A stretch of DNA of 64,000 nucleotides, taken from the NCBI GenBank assembly GCA_020628095.1, contig JAHDFP010000006.1:62001-126000 (forward strand), given 5' to 3'. Origin of the DNA: Saprospiraceae bacterium. Its GTDB lineage: Bacteria; Bacteroidota; Bacteroidia; Chitinophagales; Saprospiraceae. Numbering within the stretch: position 1 is the stretch's first letter; each line of letters starts with the position of its first letter. The notes beneath the pieces were generated by a model. It had not been told where the DNA came from and made no database searches. It saw nothing but the letters and a program-made list of their open reading frames with translations. The translations under genes were made by a program, and so were the position numbers. Below, one piece after another: positions 45,096 to 54,229 of this stretch.

Positions 45096-46544
45096 CTATT
45101 CTACAATAGTAATTTTGAGAGTATTAGTCCTAAATCTCTTATGTAACGGCATAGAGGCTGTGTTGACCACAATTTTTCCTTCCTTTAACAGTTTTTTGTC
45201 CTTTAGTATTTCTATGAGGTCTTCTATAGTCTCATCGGTACTAGAAAATTTGTCATAATAAAAACCCTTTACTCCCCATACCAGATTCATTGTCCCAAGC
45301 ATCGGTCTGACGGAAGAGAAAATATAGATGTTAGATTTTGGCCTATAGCTGGACACTTTGAAAGCCGTATAACCAGAAACCGTAATACCCAATATGGCAT
45401 CGGCTTTAATATCCTCTGCTATTTTGGCGGCATTGATACAGATTGTATCTGAGTAATAGGTGTCTGATTTTCTATTCGGTTTGGGTCTTTTACTTGTTAA
45501 TTCGTAATGCTTTTCGGCTTCTGTTATAATTTTATTCATGGCATTGACGACTAACGGAGGATGCGCACCTACTGAGGTCTCGCCACTGAGCATAACGGCA
45601 TCCGCACCATCTAGTACGGCATTGGCAACATCTGTTATTTCTGCTCTAGAGGGGCTTGGGTTTGTTATCATACTTTCCATCATTTGGGTAGCCACGATAA
45701 CTGGTTTGGCTTTTTCTAGACATCTTCTGATGATGTCTTTTTGTATGGAAGGCAGTCTTTCCATTTTGACCTCTACACCTAGATCACCTCTGGCAACCAT
45801 GACACCGTCTGTATTCTTGACGATCTCTTTTATATTAGTGACAGCTTCAGGTTTTTCTATTTTGGCAATCACCTTGGCGTAGTGACTATGATCGTCTATT
45901 ATTTTTTTGAGTTCGATGATATCGTCTGGATGTCTCACAAAAGAAAGGGCTATCCAGTTGACAGGCTGAGTCAATATAAACTCTAGATCTTTAAGATCTT
46001 TTTCTGTCAGGCATGGAAGACTGGTTTTGGTTTCGGGTAGATTGACACCTTTTTTAGAGGCTATATTAGTGCCATGTAGCACTTTGAGTTTAACGGATTT
46101 TCCTTCTATTTCGATAACTTCTAGAACGAGCTTGCCATCATCTACCAGTACTTTTTCTCCTATCTTGACGTCTTTAGCGAAGTCGGGGTAACTCAGATAT
46201 ATTTTATTGCGATTACCGATACAGGGCTCATTGACGAAAGTCAATACATCGCCTTTGATAAGTTCTAGTTTGCCACCTTCTATTTCTCCGACGCGTATTT
46301 TTGGACCCTGGAGATCAGCAAGTATGCCGATAGGGATATTATATTTTTCTATGATTTCTGTCAGATGATTAATGACCTGAAGGTGATCATCATGAGTCCC
46401 ATGCGAAAAATTGAGTCTAAATATGTCTACGCCTTCCTTTACTAGAGATAATAATACTTCTGGACTACTACTGGCTGGTCCTATTGTGGCGACTATTTTG
46501 GTCTTTTGTCTATCTTCTACCTTTAATTTTGTCAATGTGCTCAA
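45096..46544 (-). CDS. pyk: Pyruvate kinase
   Basis: 482 residues. TKIVATIGPASSSPEVLLSL opens the family core; FRLNFSHGTHDDH has the substrate-binding residues, VIAKIEKPEAV has the catalytic Lys, MVARGDLGVEV binds Mg, and VIVATQMMESM and MLSGETSVG are further signatures. It converts phosphoenolpyruvate and ADP to pyruvate and ATP. The C-terminal allosteric domain is present. The gene is divergent from acpP across a 260-base AT-rich region. Confidence 0.97.
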   Translation of the reverse strand: MSTLTKLKVEDRQKTKIVATIGPASSSPEVLLSLVKEGVDIFRLNFSHGTHDDHLQVINHLTEIIEKYNIPIGILADLQGPKIRVGEIEGGKLELIKGDVLTFVNEPCIGNRNKIYLSYPDFAKDVKIGEKVLVDDGKLVLEVIEIEGKSVKLKVLHGTNIASKKGVNLPETKTSLPCLTEKDLKDLEFILTQPVNWIALSFVRHPDDIIELKKIIDDHSHYAKVIAKIEKPEAVTNIKEIVKNTDGVMVARGDLGVEVKMERLPSIQKDIIRRCLEKAKPVIVATQMMESMITNPSPSRAEITDVANAVLDGADAVMLSGETSVGAHPPLVVNAMNKIITEAEKHYELTSKRPKPNRKSDTYYSDTICINAAKIAEDIKADAILGITVSGYTAFKVSSYRPKSNIYIFSSVRPMLGTMNLVWGVKGFYYDKFSSTDETIEDLIEILKDKKLLKEGKIVVNTASMPLHKRFRTNTLKITIVE

Positions 46545-46804
46545 TTTTAGTTCTGAATACCCAAATATGTAAATATAGATAATTGAATATCAATAATTTA
46601 TAAATTAATAATTAATTTAATGTAAAAAATATTTTCTATTATAAAAGCCCTTTTATTCTTCTTATTCCTGTGTTTTTTTCTTGTATAATGGAACGAACAG
46701 GATTGACTTCGCGTAAATAGTCTTAGATTATATTTTTTGCAATTAAATCCTTTGTTGCTAAATTACAATTGGTTTATTTTGCGCCACATTTAAAAAATCA
46801 TAAA
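46545..46804. promoter_or_regulatory. 260-base divergent control region, pyk / acpP
   Basis: Extremely AT-rich left half. On the plus strand TTTG (46751) and TATTTTG (46775-46781) at N20 spacing resemble a Bacteroidota promoter with the -7 one base short of consensus, 24 bases before the acpP ATG. The pyk side shows no exact element. No gene is seen here. Confidence 0.35.
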
Positions 46805-47041
46805 ATGTCAGAAATTTCAGAAAAAGTAACTAAAATAATCGTAGATAAGTTAGGCGTTGACGAAGCGGAAATTACTAACGAGGCGAGTTTCACTAATGAC
46901 TTAGGTGCAGATTCTCTTGATACGGTTGAGCTTATTATGGAGTTCGAAAAAGAATTTGATATTTCTATACCAGATGAGGAGGCGGAGAAAATTCAGACTG
47001 TGGGTATGGCTGTAGAATACTTAGAAAAAGCAAAAAGCTAA
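46805..47041 (+). CDS. acpP: Acyl carrier protein
   Basis: 78 residues from the ATG at 46805; a frame from 46769 adds 12 residues not found in the family. The 4'-phosphopantetheine attachment site is Ser37 in [15 protein letters not shown]. It is acidic and helical, the carrier of growing fatty acyl chains, used with FabF (next gene) and others. A strong terminator follows and separates it from fabF. Confidence 0.97.
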   Translation: MSEISEKVTKIIVDKLGVDEAEITNEASFTNDLGADSLDTVELIMEFEKEFDISIPDEEAEKIQTVGMAVEYLEKAKS

Positions 47042-47055
47042 AAATTCAATTATAA

Positions 47056-47084
47056 AAATCCACAGTAACTACTGTGGATTTTTT
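47056..47084 (+). terminator. Terminator/attenuator between acpP and fabF
   Basis: AAATCCACAG and CTGTGGATTT form a perfect 10 bp stem around TAACTA, followed by a T run. fabF begins only 40 bases later with no clear promoter of its own, so partial read-through is likely. This can give more acpP than fabF message. Confidence 0.85.
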
Positions 47085-47124
47085 ATTTCTTTTCTTTTCC
47101 CGTTTATCCTTTCTACATTATTAT

Positions 47125-48369
47125 ATGAGAAGAGTCGTCATAACAGGTATTGGAGCATTATCACCTATAGGTAATACCTATAAGGATTATGCTCAGGCAT
47201 TGTTAGACGGTGTTAGTGGTGCTGGAGAATTGACCAGATTTGATGCGAGCAAATTCAAAACCAGATTTGCAGCGGAAGTCAAAAACTGGGAAGCTAAAGA
47301 TCACCTTGATAGAAGGGAAATCAGAAGACTCGATAGATTTTCGCAATATGCTGTTATTGTAGCAGAAGAAGCTGTACAACATAGTGGTCTGGATGTAGAA
47401 AGTATAGATCTGAGTCGCGCAGGTGTTATATGGGGTAGTGGAATAGGAGGTTTCGAGACTATAGAAAAAGATATAGAAGAAGCCACCCTCAATACGGGTA
47501 CTCCCAGATATAGCCCTTTCCTTATACCAAAACTTATAGCGGACATAGCGCCAGGTCATATATCCATGAAGTATGGATTTAGAGGAGCTAATTATGCGAC
47601 AGTATCGGCTTGTGCCTCATCTAGTCATGCCATCAGTAATGCATTTGATTATATCAGATTAGGCAGAGGAGATGTCGCGATAACAGGTGGATCGGAAGCG
47701 GCCATCACTAAAGCTGGTATTGGTGGATTTTCGTCGATGAAGGCATTGTCAGAAAGAAACGATGATCCGAAAACGGCGAGTAGACCTTTTGATAAAGACA
47801 GAGATGGCTTCTTATTAGGCGAAGGTGCGGGTGCTTTTTTATTAGAGGAGTTAGAGCACGCCAAAAAACGAGGGGCTACAATATATGCGGAAATATTAGG
47901 TAGTGGAGCCACAGCTGATGCTTATCACATGACAGCTCCGCATCCAGAGGGATTGGGGGCATCAGAGGTCATGGCTCAGGCTCTCAGAGACGCCAATATA
48001 AACCCTACCAAAATAGATTATATCAATGTACATGGTACATCCACTCCATTAGGAGATATTGCTGAGGTTAAGGCTATTACTAAAGTATTTGGGGAGCATA
48101 TCTATGATATGAATATTAGTTCCACCAAGTCCATGACGGGACACCTTCTAGGTGCCGCGGGTATTATAGAGTCTATAGCTTGCGTGACAGCGATCAATAA
48201 ATCTGCGATCCCACCGACTATAAATCATTTCACAGATGATCCAGATTTAGACAAAAGAATTAACTTTACATTTAATACGGCTCAAGAGCGGTCTATCGAG
48301 ACAGCAATGAGTAACACTTTTGGCTTTGGAGGGCATAATTCAACAGTTATATATAGAAAATATAATTAA
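47125..48369 (+). CDS. fabF: Beta-ketoacyl-ACP synthase II
   Basis: 414 residues from the ATG at 47125 (MRRVVITGIGALSPIG, the family start); a frame from 47074 begins inside the terminator. The active-site Cys163 is in VSACASSSHAI, and the two histidines are in NVHGTSTPLGD and MTGHLLGAAG. It condenses malonyl-ACP with acyl-ACP in fatty-acid elongation and helps in temperature control of membrane composition. acpP upstream and rnc downstream make the widespread acpP-fabF-rnc cluster. Confidence 0.96.
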   Translation: MRRVVITGIGALSPIGNTYKDYAQALLDGVSGAGELTRFDASKFKTRFAAEVKNWEAKDHLDRREIRRLDRFSQYAVIVAEEAVQHSGLDVESIDLSRAGVIWGSGIGGFETIEKDIEEATLNTGTPRYSPFLIPKLIADIAPGHISMKYGFRGANYATVSACASSSHAISNAFDYIRLGRGDVAITGGSEAAITKAGIGGFSSMKALSERNDDPKTASRPFDKDRDGFLLGEGAGAFLLEELEHAKKRGATIYAEILGSGATADAYHMTAPHPEGLGASEVMAQALRDANINPTKIDYINVHGTSTPLGDIAEVKAITKVFGEHIYDMNISSTKSMTGHLLGAAGIIESIACVTAINKSAIPPTINHFTDDPDLDKRINFTFNTAQERSIETAMSNTFGFGGHNSTVIYRKYN

Positions 48370-48374
48370 TTGAA

Positions 48375-49091
48375 TTGATCAGAAGTTTCTACAATTACTA
48401 TTTATCATCCGAAAAAGAACTAGCTAAAAATCTCAAATCTGTATTAGGTTTTGTACCTAATAACATGCGATTATTCAAGTTGGCTTTTTATCATAAGTCC
48501 ATGAATATTCCTGAGAAAAAGGCAAAGTTCTATAATAACGAACGTCTCGAGTATCTCGGAGACGCGGTGCTTTCTACTATTGTCGCAGAATACCTATATA
48601 AGAAATATCCTGGTCGCAACGAGGGCTTCCTCACTAAGATGCGATCCAAAATAGTCAAACGAAAAACACTAAATAAGGTCGCTGAGCGCATGGGTATCGA
48701 TATGATTCTTACTAGATATACACAGGGCAAGTTGAGTTTTTCTATGTTGGGCAATGCATTTGAGGCAATGGTCGGTGCCTTGTACATAGAGTACGGCTAT
48801 GAAAAAACTAAAAATTATGTCATCCAGAAGATTCTAATGAGGTATCTGGACATACATGATCTGGAGACGGTAGATGACAATTATAAGTCGCAGCTGTTAG
48901 AATGGGGACAAAAAGAAGGTCATCTCATCTCCTATAAACTCGTCAATAAGTTCAAGCAAGAAAAGAGAGATAGATTTAGAATTGCCGTCTACCTTAATGG
49001 TAAAGAAATCTCGACCGCAGAAGATTATAATAAGAAATCGGCGGAACAAATTGCTTCTTCTTTTGCTCTTAAGAATTTGAATATCCTATAA
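48375..49091 (+). CDS. rnc: Ribonuclease III
   Basis: 238 residues from a TTG start at 48375, 5 bases after the fabF stop. NNERLEYLGDAVLSTIVAEY is the nuclease signature with the catalytic acids, NAFEAMVGALYIEYG the second acidic motif, and the C-terminal ~65 residues are the double-stranded RNA binding domain (LEWGQKEGHLISYKL onward). It cuts double-stranded RNA in rRNA and mRNA processing. Confidence 0.95.
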   Translation: MIRSFYNYYLSSEKELAKNLKSVLGFVPNNMRLFKLAFYHKSMNIPEKKAKFYNNERLEYLGDAVLSTIVAEYLYKKYPGRNEGFLTKMRSKIVKRKTLNKVAERMGIDMILTRYTQGKLSFSMLGNAFEAMVGALYIEYGYEKTKNYVIQKILMRYLDIHDLETVDDNYKSQLLEWGQKEGHLISYKLVNKFKQEKRDRFRIAVYLNGKEISTAEDYNKKSAEQIASSFALKNLNIL

Positions 49092-49099
49092 TATTATAG

Positions 49100-50149
49100 A
49101 TGGATTCTCTCAGTCAGATTGTATTAGGGGCGTCAGTGGGAGAGGTCGTGCTGGGAAAAAAATTAGGTAATCGTGCGATGCTTTGGGGTGCATTAGGTGG
49201 CACTATTCCTGACCTAGACATTTTATTTGATCCAGTGATGACAGAACTACAGTCACTGGCTTTTCATAGAGGCTTTACACATTCTATTCTGTTTAGCTTT
49301 CTGGGAGGAGGCGTCTTTGGATATCTGTTATATCAGTTTTATCAAAGAAAGTATAAAAGGCAGAAAGTCCCAGTTTCAGATAGAGTAACTCTATCCGACG
49401 GTGTACAACTTTTCTTTTGGGCCTTTCTGACACATATTGCCTTGGATTGTTTTACCATGTATGGTACTCAGGTATTTTCACCTTTTTCTGATTATAGATT
49501 GGCATTCAGTACCATTGCTGTGGCTGATATTTTCTATACTATTCCGTTTATAGTTTGTCTTATAGTCAGCTCTTTTTGTAAGAGGGGAAGTCAAAAAAGA
49601 AGGAATTGGAATTTGGCTGGATTGGCAATAAGTACGGCTTATCTACTGTTTACAGTGTATCATAAGACAGTGATAAGAGAAGTGTTTGAGACTCAATTAT
49701 CGAATCAGAAGATCGAGTATAATAATGCAATATTAGGACCGACTATTATGACTAATTTTTTATGGAATATGACTATTGATACAGGTGACAAGTATTATCA
49801 TGGTCAATATTCTATTTTTGATAAGTCTCCTATTACTTTCAGACCTATAGATAAGAACCATCACTTGATTCCAGAGTCGGATGATGATATGACTATTAGT
49901 ACTCTGAAATGGTTTACGGACCATTTTTACAATATTGTAGAAAAGGATAATGGGAAGCTACAGTTTAATGATCTACGTTATGGCACATTCAGTGGTCATG
50001 GAGAAGGGGAGAATGATTATATATTCAGATTCGAAATAGAAAAACTTTCTGATGGGTCATATAATATGTCCAAAGCAGATGGAGGTCCACCACCAGGTCA
50101 AGAACAAAATATGATGAGTGCTCTATATCAAAGGATTAAAGGAATATGA
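49100..50149 (+). CDS. YdjM-like membrane-bound metal-dependent hydrolase family
   Basis: 349 residues. MDSLSQIVLGASVGEVVLGK, then GGTIPDLDIL and HRGFTHSILF carry the conserved Asp and His pairs of the YdjM/DUF457 family. There are about four membrane helices in the first 185 residues, followed by a periplasmic or soluble C-terminal region of about 150 residues. Described members are inner-membrane proteins regulated by LexA in E. coli and of uncertain substrate. It starts 9 bases after rnc and overlaps the next gene by 4 bases. Confidence 0.8.
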   Translation: MDSLSQIVLGASVGEVVLGKKLGNRAMLWGALGGTIPDLDILFDPVMTELQSLAFHRGFTHSILFSFLGGGVFGYLLYQFYQRKYKRQKVPVSDRVTLSDGVQLFFWAFLTHIALDCFTMYGTQVFSPFSDYRLAFSTIAVADIFYTIPFIVCLIVSSFCKRGSQKRRNWNLAGLAISTAYLLFTVYHKTVIREVFETQLSNQKIEYNNAILGPTIMTNFLWNMTIDTGDKYYHGQYSIFDKSPITFRPIDKNHHLIPESDDDMTISTLKWFTDHFYNIVEKDNGKLQFNDLRYGTFSGHGEGENDYIFRFEIEKLSDGSYNMSKADGGPPPGQEQNMMSALYQRIKGI

Positions 50150-51165
50150 TAAGGATTTTATTTTGTATTTTATTTTCTACCGCGCTCACGGCTCAGTCAT
50201 GGGAGGGTCCCAGGGTAAGTGGGATGACACTAATTGCACCCCCAGATGAATTTGCTGAGGACCCCTTTCCTCCATTAGTAGAAAATAACGTGAAGTGGAT
50301 AGGCGTCGTGCCTTACAGTTTTATCAGAAGAGGGGATGCCAAGGTGCAGTTCGGTAATGCCAATCACCAATGGTGGGGCGAGACGCCAGAAGGAGTGAAA
50401 GAAACCATAAGACTGGCTAAAATCCATAACCTCAACATTATGCTCAAGCCACAGGTGTGGATACAAGGTTCTTGGGTAGGTGAGATGGATTATGAGACTG
50501 AGGAAGAATGGGCTATCTGGGAAAATTCTTATAGAGAATATATTTTGGCCTTCGCTAAAATTGCACAAGAGAATGAAGTGGAGATATTTTGTATTGGAAC
50601 AGAATTCAAGATTGCTGCTCTTGAGAGAGAGGGTTATTGGAGATCGCTGATACGCGAGGTCAGAGATGTATACTGCGGTAGTCTTACTTATTGTTCTAAT
50701 TGGGATCATTATGATAAGATTCCTTTTTGGAAGGAACTAGATATGATAGGAATCAGTGCTTATTTTCCTCTCACAGAAAAGAAGACACCTACGGTCAAAG
50801 AGTTAGTGAAATTATGGAAGCCTGTCAAGCAAAAATTGGAAAAGTTCAGTGAGAAAAATAAAAAGCCTATACTCTTCGCAGAATATGGTTACTTATCTAT
50901 AGATGGTTGCGCAGGAAAGACCTGGGAGCTGGAACAGGTCAGAACGGTAACTCCTGTTAATGAGCAGGCACAGGCTAACGCACTGGAGGCATTATATACT
51001 ACTTTTTACCAGCAAGATTTTTGGGCTGGATGTGTTATGTGGAAATGGTGGGACTGGGTCAAAGAGAATAATGATTATATGCAACGTGAGTATACGCCCA
51101 GATGGAAAAAGGGGGAAATTGTATTAAGAGATTGGTATGCAAAATTAAATAACAAGATAGAGTAG
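50146..51165 (+). CDS. Secreted glycosidase-like protein, GH113-like TIM barrel
   Basis: 339 residues with a short signal peptide (about 1-16). The fold and signatures suggest a (beta/alpha)8 clan A hydrolase: Glu153 in FCIGTEFKIA as acid/base and Glu246 in ILFAEYGYL as nucleophile, with aromatic residues (VWIQGSWVGEM, VMWKWWDW) lining the site. These resemble GH113 beta-mannanase-type proteins. The substrate is uncertain. It overlaps the YdjM-like stop by 4 bases. Secretion to the periplasm is likely; no type IX sorting domain is present. Confidence 0.75.
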   Translation: MIRILFCILFSTALTAQSWEGPRVSGMTLIAPPDEFAEDPFPPLVENNVKWIGVVPYSFIRRGDAKVQFGNANHQWWGETPEGVKETIRLAKIHNLNIMLKPQVWIQGSWVGEMDYETEEEWAIWENSYREYILAFAKIAQENEVEIFCIGTEFKIAALEREGYWRSLIREVRDVYCGSLTYCSNWDHYDKIPFWKELDMIGISAYFPLTEKKTPTVKELVKLWKPVKQKLEKFSEKNKKPILFAEYGYLSIDGCAGKTWELEQVRTVTPVNEQAQANALEALYTTFYQQDFWAGCVMWKWWDWVKENNDYMQREYTPRWKKGEIVLRDWYAKLNNKIE

Positions 51166-51200
51166 ACATTAAGTCTGAACAAGTTATAGATATAGTTCTC

Positions 51201-52088
51201 ATGCAGTCCAAGTTAGTAAAGTACATTTTCAGTTTATTAGGGCTTTTTCTTTTTCATGAAAGTATAGGTCAGATTCATGGGCTTGGCAGAGAAGCCTATG
51301 CTTTTGAAAGTAACTGTCCTATTAAATCTATTAATCTATATAGAAGCAAGAAGAGCCGAAATAATGTCAAAAAACTTGATTCCAAGTATAGAAAAAAGAA
51401 GATGTACTTATCTAGTACAGAATTTTATAATTCTAACGATCAGTTAGAATCGGACTTAATAATCGGTAAGGATGGACAAGAAATTGGTTCATCTATTTAC
51501 GAATATGATAGCTGTAATAGATTGGTTAGGATAAAACGAAATCACGGACTTAGATTAGTAGACCAAAAAAGGAGCTATTCAGAGAATAAAATTATAATAG
51601 AACAAATAGAAGATGGAAAAGTCATAGGTGTTAGTGAGCAGAACTTAAATGAGAAAGATCAGATTACTGACTGGATATTTATGAATCCGCAAAGAGATAC
51701 AATAATGCAATATATGTACGAATATGACGATAATGGAAATGAAATAGAATTCAGAAAAGTAGCAAGTGATAAAGAAAAAAATTATACTTATAAAAAATTC
51801 TACGATGAGGGAGGCAAAATGAGAAGAACCGAAACCTATGATGCTCACAACAAATTATCTGAGTCGATAACGTATGAGGAAGTGGCTAATGCTAATTATA
51901 AAGATACAGATTATGTTATGGTGCATACTAAATTAAGACATAGCCTATATTCAAATGTCCTAAAGACATTCGAGACAGAGAGAATAGAATTTAGAGACAA
52001 GTATAATAACGCGATAAAAATTTATACCAATCAAAGCTGCGGTATGAAAGGAAAATGGGAGATTATATATTTAGATATAGAGTATTAG
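51201..52088 (+). CDS. Secreted YD-repeat-like protein, unknown
   Basis: 295 residues with a signal peptide (about 1-23). Two spaced motifs, YEYDSCNRLVRIKR and YEYDDNGNEIEFRK, and similar weaker ones recall YD/RHS repeats, which form beta-sheet shells. It has no toxin or RHS core domain. It is convergent with dapA with a 4-base overlap. No function is known. Confidence 0.6.
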   Translation: MQSKLVKYIFSLLGLFLFHESIGQIHGLGREAYAFESNCPIKSINLYRSKKSRNNVKKLDSKYRKKKMYLSSTEFYNSNDQLESDLIIGKDGQEIGSSIYEYDSCNRLVRIKRNHGLRLVDQKRSYSENKIIIEQIEDGKVIGVSEQNLNEKDQITDWIFMNPQRDTIMQYMYEYDDNGNEIEFRKVASDKEKNYTYKKFYDEGGKMRRTETYDAHNKLSESITYEEVANANYKDTDYVMVHTKLRHSLYSNVLKTFETERIEFRDKYNNAIKIYTNQSCGMKGKWEIIYLDIEY

Positions 52089-53002
52089 TGAAAAGTGGAT
52101 ACATTCAATTGCGTTTTTCCCGTTATATCCAATAGACAATCTTTCAACTCTTTATAATTACTCTCAGACATAGTATGCAAAGGTAGTCTGACATGATTCT
52201 CGCAGAATCCGAGTATCTGCATCGCGGATTTGATGCCGACGGGGTTGCCTTCTATGTAGAGCCACTTATGCAGATCGTAGGTATCAAAATTTCTTTTTCT
52301 TGCATTGGCGAGATCCCCTGATTTACAATAATTAGTCATTTCTGAGAAGAAAGCGGGAAAGGCATTAGCTATGACGGATATAACACCGTCACCACCTGCC
52401 GCTATCATAGGTAATGTCACTTCGTCATCACCCGAAGTGACAATGAAATGATCTGGTTTATTTTTGATTATACGAGTGGCTTGGATTAAGTCTCCAGAGG
52501 CCTCTTTGATACCGACGAATTTATCGCTGCTCTTGGCAAGTCTTATGACTGTATCCCATTCTATATTGGATTTAGTCCGTCCAGGGACATTATATATCAT
52601 GATAGGAACAGGACTGACTTCAGCTAATGCCATGTAGTGACTAGATATGCCTTCTTGATTGGGTTTGACATAGGCTGGGCTGGAGGATAAGATTCCATCT
52701 ATGTTTTCAAAGTTGTAACCTTGAATTTTTTCTACCAATTCTCGAGTATTATTACCTCCAAAATTTCCAGCGAGAATTGGCTTACGACTGTTATTTATTT
52801 TGATGACATGATCAAGGCATTGTCTGGCCTCTATTTCATTAAGTGTAGCGGTTTCTCCAGTAGAACCTAATGGAACGAGAAAGTCTATGTCTTTATCTAT
52901 AACGTATTCTATGATCTTAGTATAAGCCTCGAAATCTATACTAAGATCGGATTTGAATGGTGTGATCAGGGCAACACCTGTACCGATAAATTTTTGATTC
53001 AT
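52085..53002 (-). CDS. dapA: 4-hydroxy-tetrahydrodipicolinate synthase
   Basis: 305 residues from the ATG at 53002 ([16 protein letters not shown]); a longer frame is not needed and the accA stop overlaps this start by 4 bases (ATGA). The catalytic Lys is in VGIKEASGD and the Tyr in [15 protein letters not shown] is the conserved early motif. It condenses pyruvate with aspartate semialdehyde in lysine/diaminopimelate synthesis. It is co-transcribed with accA. Confidence 0.96.
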   Translation of the reverse strand: MNQKFIGTGVALITPFKSDLSIDFEAYTKIIEYVIDKDIDFLVPLGSTGETATLNEIEARQCLDHVIKINNSRKPILAGNFGGNNTRELVEKIQGYNFENIDGILSSSPAYVKPNQEGISSHYMALAEVSPVPIMIYNVPGRTKSNIEWDTVIRLAKSSDKFVGIKEASGDLIQATRIIKNKPDHFIVTSGDDEVTLPMIAAGGDGVISVIANAFPAFFSEMTNYCKSGDLANARKRNFDTYDLHKWLYIEGNPVGIKSAMQILGFCENHVRLPLHTMSESNYKELKDCLLDITGKTQLNVSTFH

Positions 53003-53961
53003 TCTGCAGCAGCGGTTTGATATACACCCATTTTGCAATATTTTTTGATACGCTGATCTATTCTACGTTGCGGTGTAAGTTCCATTAGGGTGGCTACCTC
53101 TTTTTTGATATGGGACTTTAGGATTTTGGCCATTTTTTCTGGATCATTATGAGCACCACCGAGTGGCTCTTTTATTACATCATCTATTAGACCAAATTCT
53201 AACATGTGGTCTGCTGTGAGTTTGAGGGACTCTGCGGCTTCCTCTTTATGATCCCAACTTCTCCAGAGTATAGACGAGCATGACTCAGGTGAGATGACAG
53301 AGTACCAGGTGTTTTCGAGCATATAGACTCTATCACCAAGTCCAATTCCTAAGGCACCTCCTGAGGCACCTTCTCCTATGATGTAGCACACTATCGGCAC
53401 TCTGAGTTGCGCCATCTCCAAGAGATTTTTAGCAATAGCTTCTGCTTGACCTCTTTCTTCTGCCTCTAGCCCTGGATATGCACCAGGTGTATCAATGAGG
53501 CATACCACGGGATAATTAAATTTTTCCGCCAGCTTCATTAATCGGAGAGCTTTCCTATATCCCTCGGGATTGGCCATACCAAAGTTTCTATACTGACGCA
53601 TTTTGGTATTGACCCCTTTCTGATGACCAATAACGACTAGCGTTTGACCATTGATACGACCTATACCACCGACAATGGCCTTGTCATCTCCATAAGTTCT
53701 GTCACCATGTAATTCGACGAATTTCTTAAACATGGTTTCTATATAATAAAGGGAATAAGGTCTCTCTGGATGTCGGGATAATTGGACCTTTTGCCAGCCA
53801 GATAGATTAGAATATATTTCTTTTTGCTTGGTTTTTATTTTGCTTTCTAGCTCCTTGACCTTATCAGTAACATCTATGTCACCTTCAGATTCTATCTGCC
53901 TGATTTTTTCTAATTGCTCATACAGCTTCTCTAAAGGCCGTTCAAATTCTAAGAAAACCAT
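52999..53961 (-). CDS. accA: Acetyl-CoA carboxylase carboxyltransferase subunit alpha
   Basis: 320 residues. [20 protein letters not shown] is the usual N-terminal helix, and [20 protein letters not shown] and [13 protein letters not shown] are the crotonase-fold signatures. With AccD it moves carboxyl from biotin to acetyl-CoA, giving malonyl-CoA for fatty-acid synthesis. It is immediately upstream of dapA. Confidence 0.97.
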   Translation of the reverse strand: MVFLEFERPLEKLYEQLEKIRQIESEGDIDVTDKVKELESKIKTKQKEIYSNLSGWQKVQLSRHPERPYSLYYIETMFKKFVELHGDRTYGDDKAIVGGIGRINGQTLVVIGHQKGVNTKMRQYRNFGMANPEGYRKALRLMKLAEKFNYPVVCLIDTPGAYPGLEAEERGQAEAIAKNLLEMAQLRVPIVCYIIGEGASGGALGIGLGDRVYMLENTWYSVISPESCSSILWRSWDHKEEAAESLKLTADHMLEFGLIDDVIKEPLGGAHNDPEKMAKILKSHIKKEVATLMELTPQRRIDQRIKKYCKMGVYQTAAAE

Positions 53962-54090
53962 AAAGTACCGAGGTTAGTCATGCCGAAGTTAATAATTAGC
54001 GTAATTAAGAATAGAGAATAAGGGAAAATGTTAATAAAAAATATTTCGAGCTTGGGTATTATAGGTAGGAATTGTGCTTTATGTGGAAAA

Positions 54091-54133
54091 AATTGAGATT
54101 CGTTGAAAATTATAGTCAGAATCCGTCTCAATT
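54091..54133. repeat. Imperfect inverted repeat upstream of the large protease gene
   Basis: AATTGAGA (54091-54098) and TCTCAATT (54126-54133) are perfect arms, with GATTC/GAATC also complementary inside. It lies in the 268-base gap between accA and the protease gene, about 100 bases before its start. It could be an operator or leader structure. Confidence 0.25.
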
Positions 54134-54229
54134 ATTGAAAACGTATGGTTTTTCCTAAAACTCACCAATTAATTTTAAATCATTATTTTAGATAATAGAC
54201 AGTACGTAATAACCAACCTAAGTCTAATT

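Noticed and set aside
47074-47124. Upstream start for fabF
   Set aside because: It lies inside the acpP terminator and adds hydrophobic residues foreign to FabF.
51201-52088. Polymorphic toxin of RHS type
   Set aside because: Too small, no RHS core or C-terminal toxin domain, no immunity gene next to it.
53949-54131. 60-residue minus-strand frame upstream of accA
   Set aside because: Low-complexity, unsupported start, overlaps the accA start and the inverted repeat; looks like a chance frame.
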